Positions 33,563 through 42,517 of a stretch of DNA of 64,000 bases are shown in pieces. A program made the position numbers and the translations under genes. The stretch lies in contig CAWIUN010000016.1 in the NCBI GenBank assembly GCA_963839285.1, positions 16,121 through 80,120 on the forward strand. Reading direction: 5' to 3'. The stretch's first letter is position 1, and the number at the start of each line of letters is the position of its first letter. Source of the stretch: DASSSQ01 sp963839285. GTDB lineage: Bacteria; Actinomycetota; Thermoleophilia; Gaiellales; Gaiellaceae. The notes under the pieces were generated by a model. It ran no database searches. It had not been told where the DNA came from and saw only the letters and a list, made by a program, of their open reading frames with translations.

Positions 33563-34980
33563 CCGCAGAGACGCCTGACGCGGCCGCCCTGGCGGCGATG
33601 ATCGGCGAGGACGAGCTGCGCGCCTACGTGCTCGACCGGCGCTGGTTCGGGGCCAAGTCGCGCGAGGTCTCGAGCCTGCAGGTGCTGACCGCCGTCACGG
33701 CGCGCACGGTCGCGCCGCTCGCCGCCGTCTGCCTGGTCGAGACGCGCTTCGACACCGGCACGCACGAGGTCTACCAGCTGCCGCTCGGCTTCCGGCCGGC
33801 GTCCGAGGGCTGGTCGGAGGAGGCGTTCGCCGAGGTCGACGGCTGGACGGTCTACGACGCGGGCGCCGACCCGGTGCTCGCGCGCGAGGTCGTCCACCTG
33901 ATGCGCCAGGGCCAGACGCTCGTCGCCGACGAGGCGCGGATCGAGTTCCGGCGCGTCGAGGGCGAGGGACTGGGTTTCGAGATCAGCGACGTCGCGCAGG
34001 CGAGACCCATGGGCGCCGAGCAGTCGAACACGTCGGTCGTCTTCGACGACGAGCACGTGCTGAAGCTCTACCGGCGGCTCGAGGCGGGCATCAACCCCGA
34101 GCTGGAGCTGCTCCGCTTCCTGACCGAGCGCGGCTTCCCCTGGATCGCGACGCTCGAGGGCTGGGTCGCCTACGCCGGCCGGCCGATGGACGCGACGCTG
34201 GCGATCCTGCAGCAGTACGTCGAGACCGACGGCGACGGCTGGGAGCTCGCCCGCGCCGCGCTCGAGGACGACGGCGACGCGGAGGCGTTCCTGCCGCGGC
34301 TGCGCCGGCTCGGCGAGGTGACCGGGCAGATGCACACGCTGCTCGGCTCCGAGGCCGCCGACCCGAGCTTCGCGCCCGAGGAGCCGAGTGCCGAGTCGAT
34401 GGCGCTCCTGACCGCGTCGATCGACGAGGAGATCGCCCAGCTCTTCCTCTCGCTGCCCGACGACGACCCCGCGGTCGAGCCGATCCGCGGCCGCGGCGAG
34501 GAGGTGCGGGAGCGGCTGCGCATGTACTCGGCGGCCGGCTTCGTCGGCCACCTGATCCGCACCCACGGCGACTACCACCTCGGGCAGGTGCTCTGGTCGG
34601 ACGGCAACTGGGTCGTGCTCGACTTCGAGGGCGAGCCGGCGCGGTCCGGCCCCGAGCGGCGGCGGAAGCGCTCGGCGCTCCGCGACGTCGCGGGGATGCT
34701 CCGCTCGATCGCCTACGTCGCCTCGGCCGAGCAGGTCGAGCGCGGCCGGCCGGCGCCCGAGGGCTGGGAGGAGCGGGGGCGCGAGGCGTTCCTCGAGGGC
34801 TACCTCGCCGAGATCGACCCGCGGCTCGTGCCCTCCGGCGACGCGCTCGACCGGATCCTCTCGATCTTCGAGCTCGAGAAGGCGGTCTACGAGCTGCGCT
34901 ACGAGCTCGACAACCGGCCCGGCTGGGTGCCGATCCCGGTCGCCGGGATCCAGCGGCTGCTCGAGGAGGTGCCGGTCTGA
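33559..34980 (+). CDS. mak: Maltokinase (Mak/Pep2)
   Basis: A 473-residue kinase-like protein that phosphorylates maltose to maltose-1-phosphate with ATP. The aminoglycoside-phosphotransferase-like catalytic loop is THGDYHLGQVLW, followed by the metal-binding VVLDFEGEPAR. The N-terminal RRWFGAKSREV and the GAEQSNTSVVF ATP-loop region are characteristic of maltokinases. The ATG overlaps the treS stop. The end of the gene carries the ribosome-binding site (AGGAGG at 34964-34969) for glgB, whose CTG start overlaps its stop codon. Its product is the direct substrate of GlgE. Confidence 0.93.
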
Positions 34981-37139
34981 CCCGGATCGCGCTCCACGAC
35001 CCGCACGCGACGCTCGGAGCGCATCCCGGCAAGGGCGGCGTCGTCGTCCGCGCGCTGCGGCCCGAGGCGGAGTCGGTCGTCGTGCAGCCGTTCGGGGTCG
35101 CGCTCGAGCACGCCGGCGACGGCGTCTGGGAGGGCGTCGTCGAGGGCGAGTCCGTCCCGCTCGCGTACGAGCTCGAGGCGAGCTACCCGGGCGGCGAGAC
35201 GGTCACCGTCCAGGATCCGTACCGCTTCCCGCCGACGCTCGGGGACGTCGACCTGCACCTGATCGGCGAGGGGCGCCACCAGACCCTCTACGAGCAGCTC
35301 GGCGCCCACCCGCGCGAGCTCGACGGCGTCGAGGGCGTCGCGTTCGCCGTCTGGGCGCCGGCCGCCAAGGGCGTCTCGGTCGTCGGCGACTTCAACGCCT
35401 GGGACGGCCGCATCCACCCGATGCGCTCGCTCGGCTCCTCCGGGATCTGGGAGCTCTTCGTCCCCGACGTCCCCGAGTGGAGCACCTACCGCTTCGAGAT
35501 CCGCACGCAGTCCGACGACCTCCGCGTCAAGTCGGACCCGTTCGCGTTCCACACCGAGACGCCGCCGGCGAACGCCTCGAAGGTGTTCCGCTCCAGGCAC
35601 GAGTGGGGCGACGCGGGCTGGGTCGAGGCGCGCGCCGGCAGCGAGCCGCTGGCCGAGCCGATGTCGATCTACGAGGTGCACCTCGGCTCCTGGCGCACGA
35701 ACCCGCTCGAGGGGAACCGTCCGCTCAACTTCACCGAGCTGGCCGACGAGCTGTCGGCGTACGCGAACGACCTCGGCTTCACCCACGTCGAGCTGCTGCC
35801 GGTGATGGAGCACCCCTTCTCGGGCTCGTGGGGCTACCAGGTGACGGGCTACTACGCGCCGACGTCGCGCTTCGGGACGCCGGACGACTTCCGCACCTTC
35901 GTCGACCGCCTGCACGGAAACGGCGTCGGCGTCATCCTCGACTGGGTGCCCGCGCACTTCCCGCGCGACGACTGGGCGCTGGCGCGGTTCGACGGCAGCG
36001 CGCTCTACGAGCACGAGGACCCGCGGCGCGGCGCCCACCCGGACTGGGGCACGCTCGTCTTCAACTTCGGCCGCAGCGAGGTGCGGAACTTCCTGCTCTC
36101 GAACGCGGTCTACTGGCTCGAGGAGATGCACGCCGACGGGCTCCGCGTCGACGCCGTCGCCTCGATGCTCTACCTCGACTACTCGCGCAAGGCGGGCGAG
36201 TGGGTCCCGAACGAGTTCGGCGGCCGCGAGGACCTCGACGCGGTCGCGTTCCTGAAGGAGCTGAACGAGCTCGTCTACGGCCGCGAGCCGGGGATCGTCT
36301 CGGCGGCGGAGGAGTCGACGGCGTGGCCGGGCGTCTCGAAGCCGACCTACGTCGGCGGGCTCGGCTTCGGCTTCAAGTGGAACATGGGCTGGATGCACGA
36401 CACGCTCGAGTACTTCCGCAAGGAGCCGATCCACCGCCGCTACCACCATCACCAGCTGACGTTCTCGCTCATGTACGCGTTCAGCGAGAACTTCATCCTG
36501 CCGCTGTCCCACGACGAGGTCGTCCACGGCAAGGGCTCGCTGCTGCAGAAGATGCCGGGCGACCGCTGGCAGCAGCTCGCGAACCTGCGCGCGCTCTACG
36601 CCTACATGTGGGCGCATCCCGGCAAGAAGCTGCTCTTCATGGGCCAGGAGCTGGCGCAGCCGGAGGAGTGGAACTACCGCGAGTCGCTGCCGTGGCACCT
36701 GCTCGAGCACGCCGAGCACGCCGGGGTGCAGGCGCTCGTGCGCGAGCTGAACCGCGTCTACAGGGCCGAGCCCGCCCTCTGGGAGGTCGACTCGGACTCC
36801 GCCGGCTTCCGCTGGCTCGAGGCGAACGACGCCTCGGCGAACGTGGTCGCCTTCGCGCGGCTCTCCCGCGACGCGCGCCGCTCGCTCGTCTGCGTCTGCA
36901 ACCTCTCGCCGGTGCCGCGCGAGAGCTACCGCGTCGGCCTGCCGGCGCCGGGGCGCTGGCGCGAGGTGCTGAACACCGACTCGGCCTTCTACGGCGGCTC
37001 CGACGTCGGCAACCTCGGCGGCGTCGCCTGCGAGGAGGTGCCGTGGCACGACCAGCCGTACTCGGCGACGATGACGCTGCCGCCGCTCGGCGTCGTCTGG
37101 CTCGTGCCGGAGGAGCAGGCGGCGGACGCGGGCCGCTAG
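34977..37139 (+). CDS. glgB: 1,4-alpha-glucan branching enzyme, with a CTG start codon
   Basis: A 720-residue GlgB that introduces alpha-1,6 branches. The N1 carbohydrate-binding module (LHDPHATLGAHPGKGGVVVR), the CBM48 domain (AFAVWAPAAKGVSVVGDFN) and the GH13_9 barrel are complete: nucleophile block GLRVDAVASMLY, acid/base AAEESTAWPG and LSHDEVVHGKG. The N1 module is coded upstream of the first GTG (35082). The only suitable initiator is CTG 34977, which overlaps the mak stop (CTGA) and lies 7 bases after AGGAGG; no ATG, GTG or TTG is available in frame. Starting at 35082 would delete the N1 module. Confidence 0.93.
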   Translation: MTRIALHDPHATLGAHPGKGGVVVRALRPEAESVVVQPFGVALEHAGDGVWEGVVEGESVPLAYELEASYPGGETVTVQDPYRFPPTLGDVDLHLIGEGRHQTLYEQLGAHPRELDGVEGVAFAVWAPAAKGVSVVGDFNAWDGRIHPMRSLGSSGIWELFVPDVPEWSTYRFEIRTQSDDLRVKSDPFAFHTETPPANASKVFRSRHEWGDAGWVEARAGSEPLAEPMSIYEVHLGSWRTNPLEGNRPLNFTELADELSAYANDLGFTHVELLPVMEHPFSGSWGYQVTGYYAPTSRFGTPDDFRTFVDRLHGNGVGVILDWVPAHFPRDDWALARFDGSALYEHEDPRRGAHPDWGTLVFNFGRSEVRNFLLSNAVYWLEEMHADGLRVDAVASMLYLDYSRKAGEWVPNEFGGREDLDAVAFLKELNELVYGREPGIVSAAEESTAWPGVSKPTYVGGLGFGFKWNMGWMHDTLEYFRKEPIHRRYHHHQLTFSLMYAFSENFILPLSHDEVVHGKGSLLQKMPGDRWQQLANLRALYAYMWAHPGKKLLFMGQELAQPEEWNYRESLPWHLLEHAEHAGVQALVRELNRVYRAEPALWEVDSDSAGFRWLEANDASANVVAFARLSRDARRSLVCVCNLSPVPRESYRVGLPAPGRWREVLNTDSAFYGGSDVGNLGGVACEEVPWHDQPYSATMTLPPLGVVWLVPEEQAADAGR

Positions 37140-37166
37140 CGTCGAGCCGGGGCATACGATCCCGGC

Positions 37167-38327
37167 GTGCGCGCGCGCCCGCAGCGGCTCGGGCGGTTGC
37201 CCGAGCAGTACTTCACCCGGCTCCTGCGGCGGGTGGCCGAGGCTGCCGCCGCCGAGGGGGAGCCGCTCGTCGACCTCGGCCGCGGGAATCCCGAGGTCGG
37301 GCCGCCGGCGCACGTGCGGGAACGGCTCGCCGCCGCCGCGTCCGAGCCCGCGGCAGCCGTCCACGGCTATCCGCCGTTCCGCGGCCTGCCCGCGCTCCGG
37401 GAGGCGGTCGCCCGGCGCTACGCGGAGGTCTACGGGGTCGCGCTCGACCCGGAGCGCGAGGTCGCGGTCGTGCCGGGGACGAAGACCGCGCTCGCGGAGC
37501 TGCAGCTCGTCCTCGCCGGGCGCGGCGACACCGTGCTCCTGCCCGACCCCGGCTACCCCGACTACCACTCGGGCGCGGCGCTCGCCGGCGCGCGCGTCGC
37601 CGCCCTGCCGCTCGACCCGGCCGCCGGCTGGGCGCCCGACTTCGACGCGGCGCCGCGCGAGGGCGTCGCGCTCGCCTACCTCAACTACCCCTCGAACCCC
37701 TGCGCCGCCTGCGTCCCGCCGGGCGCCTTCGCCGAGGCCGTCCGCTGGGCGGAGCAGACCGGCGCCGCGATCGTCCACGACTTCGCCTACGGCGACCTCG
37801 TCTTCGACGGGCGGGCCCCCGAGAGCTTCCTCGCGACCCCGGGCGCGCGCGAGGTCGGCGTCGAGCTCTTCTCGCTCTCGAAGAGCTACGGCATGGCCGG
37901 CTGGCGGCTCGGCTTCGTCGTCGGCAACGCGGAGATCGTCGCGCGGGCGGAGCTGCTCGCCGACCACGTCCGCGCGGGCATCTTCGCGCCGCTGCAGGAG
38001 GCGGCGACCGCCGCGCTGACGGGCCCGCAGGGCTCGGTCGAGGAGCGCCGCGCGACCTACGAGCGCCGCCGCGACCGGGCCGCCGCGGCGCTCGGCCCGC
38101 GCGCCCGCTCGCAGGGCACCTTCTACGTCTGGCTGGAGCTGCCCGACGGCGTCACGCCCGAGTCGCTGCTGACCGGGCACCGGGTCGCCGTCGCACCCGG
38201 CGAGGGCTTCGGCGCCCGCGGCGCCGGGCACGCGCGCCTCTCGCTCGCCGTTCCCGACGACGTGCTCGAGCTCGGTCTGCACCGGCTCGCGACCGCCCTC
38301 GCGAGTGCGTACTCTGGCGGGCGATGA
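37167..38327 (+). CDS. PLP-dependent class I/II aminotransferase
   Basis: A 386-residue fold-type I aminotransferase. The PLP-binding lysine is in SLSKSYGMAGWRLG; other marks are LGRGNPEVGPP at the N-terminus, PDPGYPDY, NYPSNPCA (the Asn that contacts PLP) and the C-terminal RLSLAVPDD. It resembles LL-diaminopimelate or succinyl-diaminopimelate aminotransferases and alanine-type enzymes; the exact amino donor and acceptor are not certain. The GTG start lies 6 bases after TACGAT (37155-37160) with no ribosome-binding site. It overlaps the following glycosyltransferase by ATGA. Confidence 0.88.
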   Translation: MRARPQRLGRLPEQYFTRLLRRVAEAAAAEGEPLVDLGRGNPEVGPPAHVRERLAAAASEPAAAVHGYPPFRGLPALREAVARRYAEVYGVALDPEREVAVVPGTKTALAELQLVLAGRGDTVLLPDPGYPDYHSGAALAGARVAALPLDPAAGWAPDFDAAPREGVALAYLNYPSNPCAACVPPGAFAEAVRWAEQTGAAIVHDFAYGDLVFDGRAPESFLATPGAREVGVELFSLSKSYGMAGWRLGFVVGNAEIVARAELLADHVRAGIFAPLQEAATAALTGPQGSVEERRATYERRRDRAAAALGPRARSQGTFYVWLELPDGVTPESLLTGHRVAVAPGEGFGARGAGHARLSLAVPDDVLELGLHRLATALASAYSGGR

Positions 38328-39442
38328 AGATCGGGATCGTCGTCCCCTTCTCGTGGTCGTACTGGGGCGGCGTCGTCGAGCACGCCGAGAACCAGGCCCG
38401 TGCGCTCGCCGACCGCGGCCACGACGTCCGGATCCTCGCCGGCAACGACCCGGGCGGGAAGCTGACGCGCCTCCTGCACCCGCGCACCGGCCGCCACGGC
38501 CCGCTGCCGGCGAACGTGATCCCGCTCGGCCGCTCGGTGATCGTGCCCGCGAACGGCTCGCTCCCGAACATCGTCCTCAGCCCGGCCTCGTACCCGCGCC
38601 TGAAGCGGGTCCTGGCGCAGGAGCGCTTCGACCTGCTGCACCTGCACGAGCCGATGACGCCGGCGATCTGCGTCGAGGCGCTCGCGCTCGCCGAGTGCGC
38701 GGTCGTCGGCACCTTCCACGCCGCGGGCGAGCTCGGCTGGATGCGCGGCGCGGTCCACTTCTGGGGCTTCCTCGCCGACCGGCTCGACCGCCGGGTCGCC
38801 GTCTCCGACCAGGCCCGGATCTCGGCCGCGCGGCACCTTCCGGGCGACTACACGGTCGTCCCGAACGGCGTCGTCCTGCCGCCGGACGCGGATCCGGCCG
38901 GCCGTGAGGAGCGGATCGTCTTCATCGGCCGCCACGACCCGCGCAAGGGCCTCGCCGTCCTGCTGCGCGCCTGGCCCGAGCTCCACCGCCGGACCGGCGT
39001 CCGGCTCTCGCTCGTCGGCACCGACCCGCTGCAGGCGCGGCTGCTGCTGACGCGGCTGCGCGTGCCGGACGACGGCATCGACGTGCGCGGGATCCTGACC
39101 GACGACGAGCTGACCGCCGAGCTGCTGCGCGCGAAGGCGCTCGTCTCGCCCGCGCTCGGCGGCGAGAGCTTCGGCATGGTGCTGACCCGCGCCTTCGCCT
39201 GCGCGACCCCCGCCGTCGCCTCGGACATCCCCGGCTATGCCGCGGTCGCGACGCCGGAGACGGCGCGGCTCGTGCCGCCGGGCGAGGGCGGGCCGCTCGT
39301 CGAGGCCGTCGTCGACCTGCTCGCCGACGAGGAGCGGCGGCAGCGTCTCGGCGCCGCCGCCCGCGAGCTCGTCCGCGAGCGCTACTCGTGGGAGGACGTC
39401 GCGCGGCGGCTCGAGCAGGTCTACCTCGAGGCGGCCGCCTGA
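38324..39442 (+). CDS. GT4-family glycosyltransferase with altered E-x7-E motif
   Basis: A 372-residue GT-B glycosyltransferase similar to PimA/PimB-type phosphatidylinositol mannosyltransferases: N-terminal PFSWSYWGGVVEHAENQARA, LHLHEPMTP, TFHAAGEL, and the sugar-nucleotide site VFIGRHDPRKGL. The donor-binding motif reads GGESFGMVLTRAFA, so the second Glu of the GT4 E-x7-E pair is Arg. The second GT4 in this window (58071) keeps both. The enzyme is cytosolic and probably transfers a sugar to a lipid. It overlaps the aminotransferase stop (ATGA), and the next gene, an LPTM membrane protein, starts at its final base. Confidence 0.88.
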   Translation: MKIGIVVPFSWSYWGGVVEHAENQARALADRGHDVRILAGNDPGGKLTRLLHPRTGRHGPLPANVIPLGRSVIVPANGSLPNIVLSPASYPRLKRVLAQERFDLLHLHEPMTPAICVEALALAECAVVGTFHAAGELGWMRGAVHFWGFLADRLDRRVAVSDQARISAARHLPGDYTVVPNGVVLPPDADPAGREERIVFIGRHDPRKGLAVLLRAWPELHRRTGVRLSLVGTDPLQARLLLTRLRVPDDGIDVRGILTDDELTAELLRAKALVSPALGGESFGMVLTRAFACATPAVASDIPGYAAVATPETARLVPPGEGGPLVEAVVDLLADEERRQRLGAAARELVRERYSWEDVARRLEQVYLEAAA

Positions 39443-40561
39443 TGCGCTCGCTGCCGACCGTCCCCGGCGGCCGCTGGCGCCTGCTCGTCGTCGTGCCGGT
39501 GGCGGCCGTCCTCGGCCTGCTGCTCTGGTGGCGCGGGCCGCAGTGGTCGATCGTCGGCGAGCGCGTTCGGCGCCGTCGAGTGGCGCTGGGTCGTGGCCGC
39601 GATCGGGCTCAACCTGCTCTCGGTCGTCGCGCGCGCGGTCGCCTGGAGCACGGTGATCGAGCAGGCGATGCCGCCGCCGGCGCCGCGCTTCCCGCTCGTC
39701 TTCTCCGCGTTCTCGGTCGGCCTGTTCGCGAACGCGGTCCTGCCCGGGCGCGTGGGCGAGGTCGCGCGCGTCGGCGTCCTGACGCGGAAGCTGCCCGAGC
39801 GGCGCGGCGCCTGGCCGACCCTGATCGGCACGGTCGTCGCCCACCGGACGTTCGACATCTTCCCGGTCGTCGCGCTGATCGTCTGGGTGCTGCTGACGGC
39901 GAAGATCCCGCACTGGGCGATCACGAGCCTCGTCGCGATCGTCTGCGTCGGCTTCGGCCTGCTGACGGTCGCCGTCGCGACGGCCCGCCGGCACCATCGC
40001 TCGACCATGGACGAGCTCGGGCCCGTCCGGGCGCTGATCGGGCGCGTCCGCCACGGGCTCGGGATCATGCACGCGCCCCTGCCCGCCGCCGCCGCCGTCT
40101 TCTTCCAGGCGCTCGGCTGGCTCTTCCAGCTGCTGGCCGTCTTCACGGCGATGCGCGCGTTCGGCATCCACGAGCCGCTGCCGGCGGCCGGCCTCGTGCT
40201 GCTGCTGATGAACGTCGCGACGATCTTCCCGCTCTGGCCCGGCAACGTCGGCCTGCTGCAGGCGGCCGTGGCGCTGCCGCTCGTCCAGTACGGGGTCGGC
40301 TACGCGGACGGCTTCGCCTTCGGGATCGGCCTGCAGGCGATCGAGGCGAGCGTCGGCGTCGGCGTCGGCCTGATCTTCCTCGCCCGCGAGGGCGTCTCCT
40401 ACGCGTTCCTGAAGGGGATGCAGACCGCGGCCGAGGGGCCGGGCGACGCGGTCAGCCCGAGCGGAGCCGCTTCGCCATCGTCTGCAGCATCGACCACGCG
40501 ATCGACGCGTTCGACTCGACGAGCGGGCGGAACTCCCACGAGGTCAGGCCCCAACACTTGA
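39442..40561 (+). CDS. LPTM/UPF0104 polytopic membrane protein, frameshifted
   Basis: A lysylphosphatidylglycerol-synthase-TM (AglD-like) family protein with about eight transmembrane helices. The first helix (LLVVVPVAAVLGLLLWW) is in one frame; a +1 shift near 39565 leads to WRWVVAAIGLNLLSVVARA, then family blocks VFSAFSVGLFANAVLPGRVG and FPLWPGNVGLLQ. These proteins are thought to move or bind polyprenyl- or glyco-lipids. It follows a lipid-type GT4 directly. The last 35 residues overlap the convergent cNMP gene and look non-native, so the real stop may be near 40450. Confidence 0.78.
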
Positions 40562-40850
40562 GGTCGCTGTCGGCGACGATCGTCGCGCTGCGCGGCGAGT
40601 CGTCGATCAGCGCCATCTCGCCGAAGTAGTCGCCGGCGCCGAGCTTGCGCCGCTCCTCGCCGCCGACGGTCACGGTCGCCGCGCCGTCCTCGATCACGAA
40701 GAAGCCGACGCCGCCCTGGCCCTCGCTCGTCACGGTCGAGCCGGCCGGGAAGGTGCGGTCCTTGAACGAGCGGGAGATCATCTCCAGGTGGTGCCGGTCG
40801 AGGCCCTGGAAGAGCGGGACGTGTGCGAGGAGGTCGACGGGTGCGCTCAT
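40452..40850 (-). CDS. Stand-alone cyclic-nucleotide-binding domain protein
   Basis: A 132-residue CRP-type cNMP-binding domain without a DNA-binding helix-turn-helix. The phosphate-binding cassette is FGEMALIDDSPRSATIVAD (residues about 77-95), containing the Glu and Arg that contact cyclic nucleotide. It could bind cAMP/cGMP and act on a partner protein. The ATG at 40848-40850 is 8 bases from TAGGAT (complement of 40859-40864), again leaderless. It overlaps the 3' end of the LPTM gene on the other strand. No cyclase or partner is adjacent. Confidence 0.86.
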   Translation of the reverse strand: MSAPVDLLAHVPLFQGLDRHHLEMISRSFKDRTFPAGSTVTSEGQGGVGFFVIEDGAATVTVGGEERRKLGAGDYFGEMALIDDSPRSATIVADSDLKCWGLTSWEFRPLVESNASIAWSMLQTMAKRLRSG

Positions 40851-40861
40851 GCCTGGCGATC

Positions 40862-41065
40862 CTAGACGGAATCCGGCCGCCGCGATAGTTCCTCCACCTT
40901 CCCCTCGGCCGCGGCGAGCTGCCGGCTGCAGAGACGGTAGAGCTGCTCGCCCCGCTCCCAGAGTCGCAGCGCCTCCTCGACGCCGGCCTGGCCGCTCTCG
41001 AGCCGGGCGACGATCTGCTCCAGCTCCTGCTGGGCCTCCTCGAAGCTCGGCTGCGGCTCAGTCAA
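40862..41065 (-). CDS. xseB: Exodeoxyribonuclease VII small subunit
   Basis: A 67-residue XseB: FEEAQQELEQIVARLESGQA, then LEEALRLWERGEQL-type helix (here VEEALRLWERGEQLYRLC) and the terminal EGKVEELSR. It binds XseA to form the single-strand-specific nuclease. The start is taken as TTG at 41063-41065, which overlaps the xseA stop by 8 bases; no ATG or GTG is available closer to the conserved beginning. XseA and XseB are therefore translationally coupled. Confidence 0.9.
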   Translation of the reverse strand: MTEPQPSFEEAQQELEQIVARLESGQAGVEEALRLWERGEQLYRLCSRQLAAAEGKVEELSRRPDSV

Positions 41066-42200
41066 CGGTCGCCCCGAAGCTGCCGTCGGCGAGCTCGATC
41101 GCGACCTGCGCGCCCGGCGCGACGGCGCCGGCCGAGCGGACGAGCTCCTCGCCGCTGCGGACGATCGCGTAGCCGCGCTCGAGCGTCGCCCGCGGCGAGA
41201 GCGCCCGCAGCTGGGCGGCCGACTGCTCGAGGCGCGCCCGGCGGCGCTCGAGCAGCAGCGCGGGCGCGCGGCGGAGCCGCTCGTGCGTGCGCTCGAGCCG
41301 CTCGCGGTGCCGCTCGAGCGTGCGGGCGGCACCCGTCCCGAGCCGGCCGCGCTGCCGGGCCAGGTTCGCGAGCAGCTCCTCGAGGTCGGGGACGACGAGC
41401 CGGCCGGCGACCGACGGCGTCGAGGCGCGCGCGTCGGCGGCGAGGTCGCAGAGCGGCGTGTCCTGCTCGTGCCCGACCGCGGAGACGACCGGGACGGGGC
41501 AGGCGGCGATCGCGCGGACGAGCCGCTCGTCCGAGAACGGCAGCAGGTCCTCGAAGCTGCCGCCGCCGCGGGCGACGACGACGACGTCGGCGCCGGCGGC
41601 GCAGACCGCGCGGAGCGCCTCGACGATCCCGGCGGCGGCGCGCGGCCCCTGCACGTAGGTCTCGGCGACGACGACGTGGGCGGGCGGGAAGCGGGTCTGG
41701 ACGGCGACGAGCACGTCCCGCTTCGCCGCGGCGTCGTTGCCGGTGACGAGCCCGATCCGGCGCGGCAAGCGCGGCAGCGGCCGCTTGCGCGACTCGGCGA
41801 AGAGCCCTTCGGCGGCGAGCGTCCGCTTCAGCCGCTCGAGCGCGGCCAGGTGGTCGCCGAGCCCGAAGCGCTCGATCGAGAGCGCCCGCAGCTTGAAGTC
41901 GCCCTTCGCCTCGTACAGCTCCGGGCGTCCGTAGACGTGCACGCGCTCCCCGTCGGCGAGGCCGAGGTCGAGCGCGTCGAACTGGCCGCGCGGCATCTGC
42001 ACGGCGAGGCAGGCGCCCGTCCCGGGGTCCTTCAGGGTCAGGAAGACGGAGGCCCAGCGCGCCTGCCGCCGGAGCTCGGTCACCTCGCCCTCGACCCAGA
42101 CGGTCGGCAGCCGCTGCAGCCACTGCGCGATCCCGCGGTTGAAGGCGGCGACGGAGTAGACCTTGCGGTCGCCGTAGACGGACGCCTCGACCTTGGCCAC
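41058..42200 (-). CDS. xseA: Exodeoxyribonuclease VII large subunit
   Basis: A 380-residue XseA: N-terminal OB-fold (VWVEGEVTELRRQARWASVF), the catalytic region with RIGLVTGNDAAAKRD, ARGGGSFEDLLPFSDERLVR and SAVGHEQDTPLCDLAADARA, then the long coiled-coil arm rich in Arg/Glu and the terminal LERGYAIVRSGEEL. It degrades single-stranded DNA with XseB. The GTG at 42198-42200 is 6 bases after TATTCT (complement of 42207-42212) and has no ribosome-binding site. It is slightly shorter than E. coli XseA (456 residues), mainly in the coiled-coil. Confidence 0.95.
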   Translation of the reverse strand: MAKVEASVYGDRKVYSVAAFNRGIAQWLQRLPTVWVEGEVTELRRQARWASVFLTLKDPGTGACLAVQMPRGQFDALDLGLADGERVHVYGRPELYEAKGDFKLRALSIERFGLGDHLAALERLKRTLAAEGLFAESRKRPLPRLPRRIGLVTGNDAAAKRDVLVAVQTRFPPAHVVVAETYVQGPRAAAGIVEALRAVCAAGADVVVVARGGGSFEDLLPFSDERLVRAIAACPVPVVSAVGHEQDTPLCDLAADARASTPSVAGRLVVPDLEELLANLARQRGRLGTGAARTLERHRERLERTHERLRRAPALLLERRRARLEQSAAQLRALSPRATLERGYAIVRSGEELVRSAGAVAPGAQVAIELADGSFGATVD

Positions 42201-42231
42201 GCGTCCAGAATACGCGGCGGGCGGAGGCGGG

Positions 42232-42441
42232 CTAGAGGAGGATCTCGGCGGCGGTCTCGTGCTTGCAGCCGCTCTTGACGAGCTCGACCGCGACGTGCAG
42301 GTCGGCCTCGCTGTGCGCGAGCTTCTCGGCGAGCGGCAGCGGGTAGCCGGCCTCGATCAGGACGTGGAGCCGCCAGCTCTCCACCTGGTGCTGCTCGGGA
42401 TGGTTTTCGATCGCGCGGTGCCATCGTGTTGCCGCCTCCGT
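42232..42441 (-). CDS. Small conserved-looking protein, start not found
   Basis: One minus-strand frame ending in TAG at 42232-42234 has strong coding character for about 68 residues: TEAATRWHRAIENHPEQHQV, then ESWRLHVLIEAGYPLPLAEK, and finally a segment with SGCKHETAAEIL. No ATG, GTG or TTG lies in that frame upstream as far as about 42490; an ATG at 42424 is one frame off. A missing start is therefore probably due to a single-base error like those found in other genes here. No domain is recognised. It sits between xseA and a coiled-coil membrane protein, all on the same strand. Confidence 0.45.
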   Translation of the reverse strand, partial: TEAATRWHRAIENHPEQHQVESWRLHVLIEAGYPLPLAEKLAHSEADLHVAVELVKSGCKHETAAEILL

Positions 42442-42517
42442 TCGTGCTGACCTAGACGAACCCTCCCCGAAAAAGTTGGCGGAGCGATCATTCGGCCGTG
42501 CCGACCGGCCGGCCGTG

